Source: Halorubrum sp. 48-1-W (GTDB lineage: Archaea; Halobacteriota; Halobacteria; Halobacteriales; Haloferacaceae). From it: DNA of 64,000 bases. The DNA is taken from assembly GCF_003287355.1 (NCBI RefSeq), contig NZ_QMIM01000019.1:27531-91530 (forward strand). Reading direction: 5' to 3'. A program made the position numbers and the translations under genes. Every line of letters starts with the position of its first letter. Position 1 is the first letter of the stretch. Of this stretch, positions 62,548 to 64,000 are shown one piece after another. The notes beneath the pieces were generated by a model, which was given only the letters and a program-made list of their open reading frames with translations, made no database searches and was not told the DNA's origin.

Positions 62548-62817
62548 CTACTCCTCGACGGCGTCGCCGTCGGCTCCCGACTCCGCGTCGTCGCCACGGA
62601 GCCGTCGCGGGAGGAGTCCGCGGACGAGTCCCCTGAGTATCCGCGAGGGATCGAGGAAGTACTGCGGCAACACCACCATCGCGACGGCGACGACGAGCAG
62701 GCCGCCGCCGAGTGCGGTCTCGCCGGCGAGGAGGCGGACGACCGCATAGTTCGCGAGCGGCAGCGCGAACGCCAGCGACGCCGCCAGCCCGATCATGTCG
62801 AGCAGCCCGAAACTCAT
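62548..62817 (-). CDS. 89-residue conserved-type membrane protein (DUF7533-like)
   Basis: The product begins MSFGLLDMIGLAASLAFALP, has a second helix in GGGLLVVAVAMVVLPQYFLDP, and ends in a basic then acidic tail (RILRGLVRGLLPRRLRGDDAE). The NYAVVRLLAGETALGGGLLVVAVAM core is one I recall in short haloarchaeal membrane proteins (DUF7533-like), function unknown. The ATG at 62817 is favoured because the upstream in-frame part lacks membrane or conserved features. It is convergent with the surface protein gene and divergent from the nucleotidyltransferase. Confidence 0.75.
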   Translation of the reverse strand: MSFGLLDMIGLAASLAFALPLANYAVVRLLAGETALGGGLLVVAVAMVVLPQYFLDPSRILRGLVRGLLPRRLRGDDAESGADGDAVEE

Positions 62818-62927
62818 CGCCACTCCTACCACCTGGGCGGGGATAAGGATACAGGACGCGCGTCGTCCGTACCACGGCGGGCGGGCGATCACCACCCTTC
62901 AAGTCCGTCGGCCGTTTCCGCTTTGAC

Positions 62928-64000
62928 ATGTCCGACCGATCGACGACGGCCGTGGTGCTCGCCGCCGGGGCGGGTCGGCGGCTGAGTCCACTGACGAACC
63001 GGCGGCCGAAGCCGATGGTGCCGGTCGCCAACAAGCCCCTCCTCGAGTACGTGATCGAGGCCGCGAGCGCGGCCGGCGTCGACGAGGTCGTGCTCGTCGT
63101 GGGCTACGAGCGCGAGCGGATCCAGACGCACTTCGGCGACGGCGACGACTGGGACGTCTCGATCCGATACGTGCTCCAGGAGAAGCGGCTCGGGACCGCC
63201 CACGCGGTCGCGCAGGCGGAACAGCACGTCGACGGGCCGTTCCTCGTGTTGAACGGCGACCGGATCGTCGAGCCGTCCGCGGTCGCCGACGTCCGCGACG
63301 CGCTGGCCGACGGCGACGCCGCCGCCGCGATGGCGGTGACCCGGAGCGACCGGCCGCGGGCCTACGGGGTGGTGACCGTTCGGGGCGACCGCGTGGAAAC
63401 CATCGTCGAGAAGCCCCGTCGGGACGCGGACTCCGACGTCATCAACGCGGGCGTGTACGCGTTCACGCCCGCGGTGTTCGACGCCATCCGCGACACGGAG
63501 CCGTCCGAGGAGGGGGAGTACGAGCTACCCGACACGGTCGAACGGCTCATCGACGCGGGCGGCGTCCGCGCCGTCAGGTACGGCGGCGGCTGGCACGACG
63601 TCTCGTACCTCTGGGACCTGCTCACGGTCACCGACGACGTGCTCGACCGCGACGGCGGGGCCGTCGAGGGAACGCTCGCGTCCGGCGCGGGCGTCGACGA
63701 CCGGTGTGTGGTCGCTCCCACCGCCTCCGTCGGGCGGAACGCGGTCGTCGGCGCGGGGACGACGGTCGGCGAGAACGCGCGGGTCGGGCCGAACGCGACC
63801 GTCGAGCGCTCCGTCGTCTTCCCGGACGCGACCGTGGAGGCGGGAGCGGTCCTCAGGGACTGCGTCGTCGGCGCGGGCGCGACCGTCGGCGCGAACGCCA
63901 CGGTCCGGGGCGGGACCGCGACCGTCGCCGTCGCCGGCGAGCTGTACGAGGACGTCCGGCTCGGCGCGGTCGTCGGCGACGACGCGGCCGTTGGCGGCGC
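62928..64000 (+). CDS. Bifunctional-type sugar nucleotidyltransferase (truncated by window end)
   Basis: The frame is open from the ATG at 62928 through the window edge. It starts VVLAAGAGRRLSPLTNRRPKPMVPVANKPLLEY, the nucleotide-binding signature of NDP-sugar pyrophosphorylases, and continues YVLQEKRLGTAHAVAQAE, LVLNGDRIV, AYGVVTVRGDRVETIVEKP and VINAGVYAF. From about residue 262 it changes to left-handed beta-helix hexapeptide repeats (ASVGRNAVVGAGTTVGENARVG). This is the layout of glucose-1-phosphate thymidylyltransferase- or GlmU-like archaeal enzymes that make UDP- or dTDP-sugars. CCTTCAAGTCC about 31 nt upstream is the promoter. The C-terminus is missing. Confidence 0.92.
   Translation, partial: MSDRSTTAVVLAAGAGRRLSPLTNRRPKPMVPVANKPLLEYVIEAASAAGVDEVVLVVGYERERIQTHFGDGDDWDVSIRYVLQEKRLGTAHAVAQAEQHVDGPFLVLNGDRIVEPSAVADVRDALADGDAAAAMAVTRSDRPRAYGVVTVRGDRVETIVEKPRRDADSDVINAGVYAFTPAVFDAIRDTEPSEEGEYELPDTVERLIDAGGVRAVRYGGGWHDVSYLWDLLTVTDDVLDRDGGAVEGTLASGAGVDDRCVVAPTASVGRNAVVGAGTTVGENARVGPNATVERSVVFPDATVEAGAVLRDCVVGAGATVGANATVRGGTATVAVAGELYEDVRLGAVVGDDAAVGG

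Overview
The window is GC-rich, densely coded chromosomal DNA from a haloarchaeon, most likely close to Halorubrum. Its predicted proteins are acidic and Asp/Glu-rich. It carries the archaeal RNA polymerase operon with split A and B subunits, CDP-archaeol synthase, a Tat-lipobox lipoprotein, a PGF-CTERM surface protein, siroheme-route heme genes and many short leaderless-type promoters (a T/A-rich box 24-32 nt upstream of the start codon).

Layout. 1-2.8 kb: 3' end of hemC, then cobA and hemD, a tetrapyrrole operon with overlapping genes, followed by a small unknown gene. 2.8-9.6 kb: a degenerate IS605/TnpB-like 3' end, a bile-acid/sodium-symporter-family protein, a very acidic DUF4382 lipoprotein, an adenosine-type deaminase, an aldo/keto reductase, hisH and a family-4 uracil-DNA glycosylase. 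9.7-16.7 kb: glycerate kinase, a membrane-anchored sulfite-oxidase-fold protein, the DUF5786-DUF99 pair, an MBL hydrolase, a SpoIIM-like membrane protein and Hsp20. 16.8-29.0 kb: tRNA-Asp(GTC), then rpoH-rpoB2-rpoB1-rpoA1-rpoA2-nusA. rpoA2 is interrupted by a 490-residue intein with a LAGLIDADG endonuclease. A lipoprotein gene and rpsL-rpsG follow. EF-2, which often follows rpsG in archaea, is absent here.

29-48 kb: a hairpin-rich spacer, aconitase, dUTPase, a tautomerase-like protein, a second IS605-like remnant beside a CBS gene, a DUF5787-like protein, a Nudix hydrolase, nadE, a 49-residue zinc-finger protein, a TrpD-like transferase, an AhbA/AhbB-type siroheme decarboxylase fusion, uvrC, a cytochrome P450, kynureninase, an MFS transporter and a histidine kinase. 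49.1-51.8 kb is a lower-GC accessory patch with an NmrA pseudogene, a two-helix membrane peptide, an aldo/keto reductase and a third IS605-like end. 51.8-64 kb: tRNA-Ala(CGC), ribK-ribB, ilvE, DUF502, proline dehydrogenase, carS, a PRC-barrel protein, two zinc-ribbon microproteins, an SF1 helicase overlapping an M24-fold protein that lacks expected metal ligands, a PGF-CTERM surface protein, a small membrane protein and a nucleotidyltransferase cut by the window end.

Two patterns cut across the regions. First, three TnpB/IS605-like 3' ends, all apparently without a TnpB gene, each abut the 3' end of a convergent gene. In two cases the terminal TTGAC/GTCAA of the element supplies the neighbour's stop codon. 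Second, short tandem duplications (16-36 bp, often 24 bp) are unusually common just downstream of, or spanning, stop codons.
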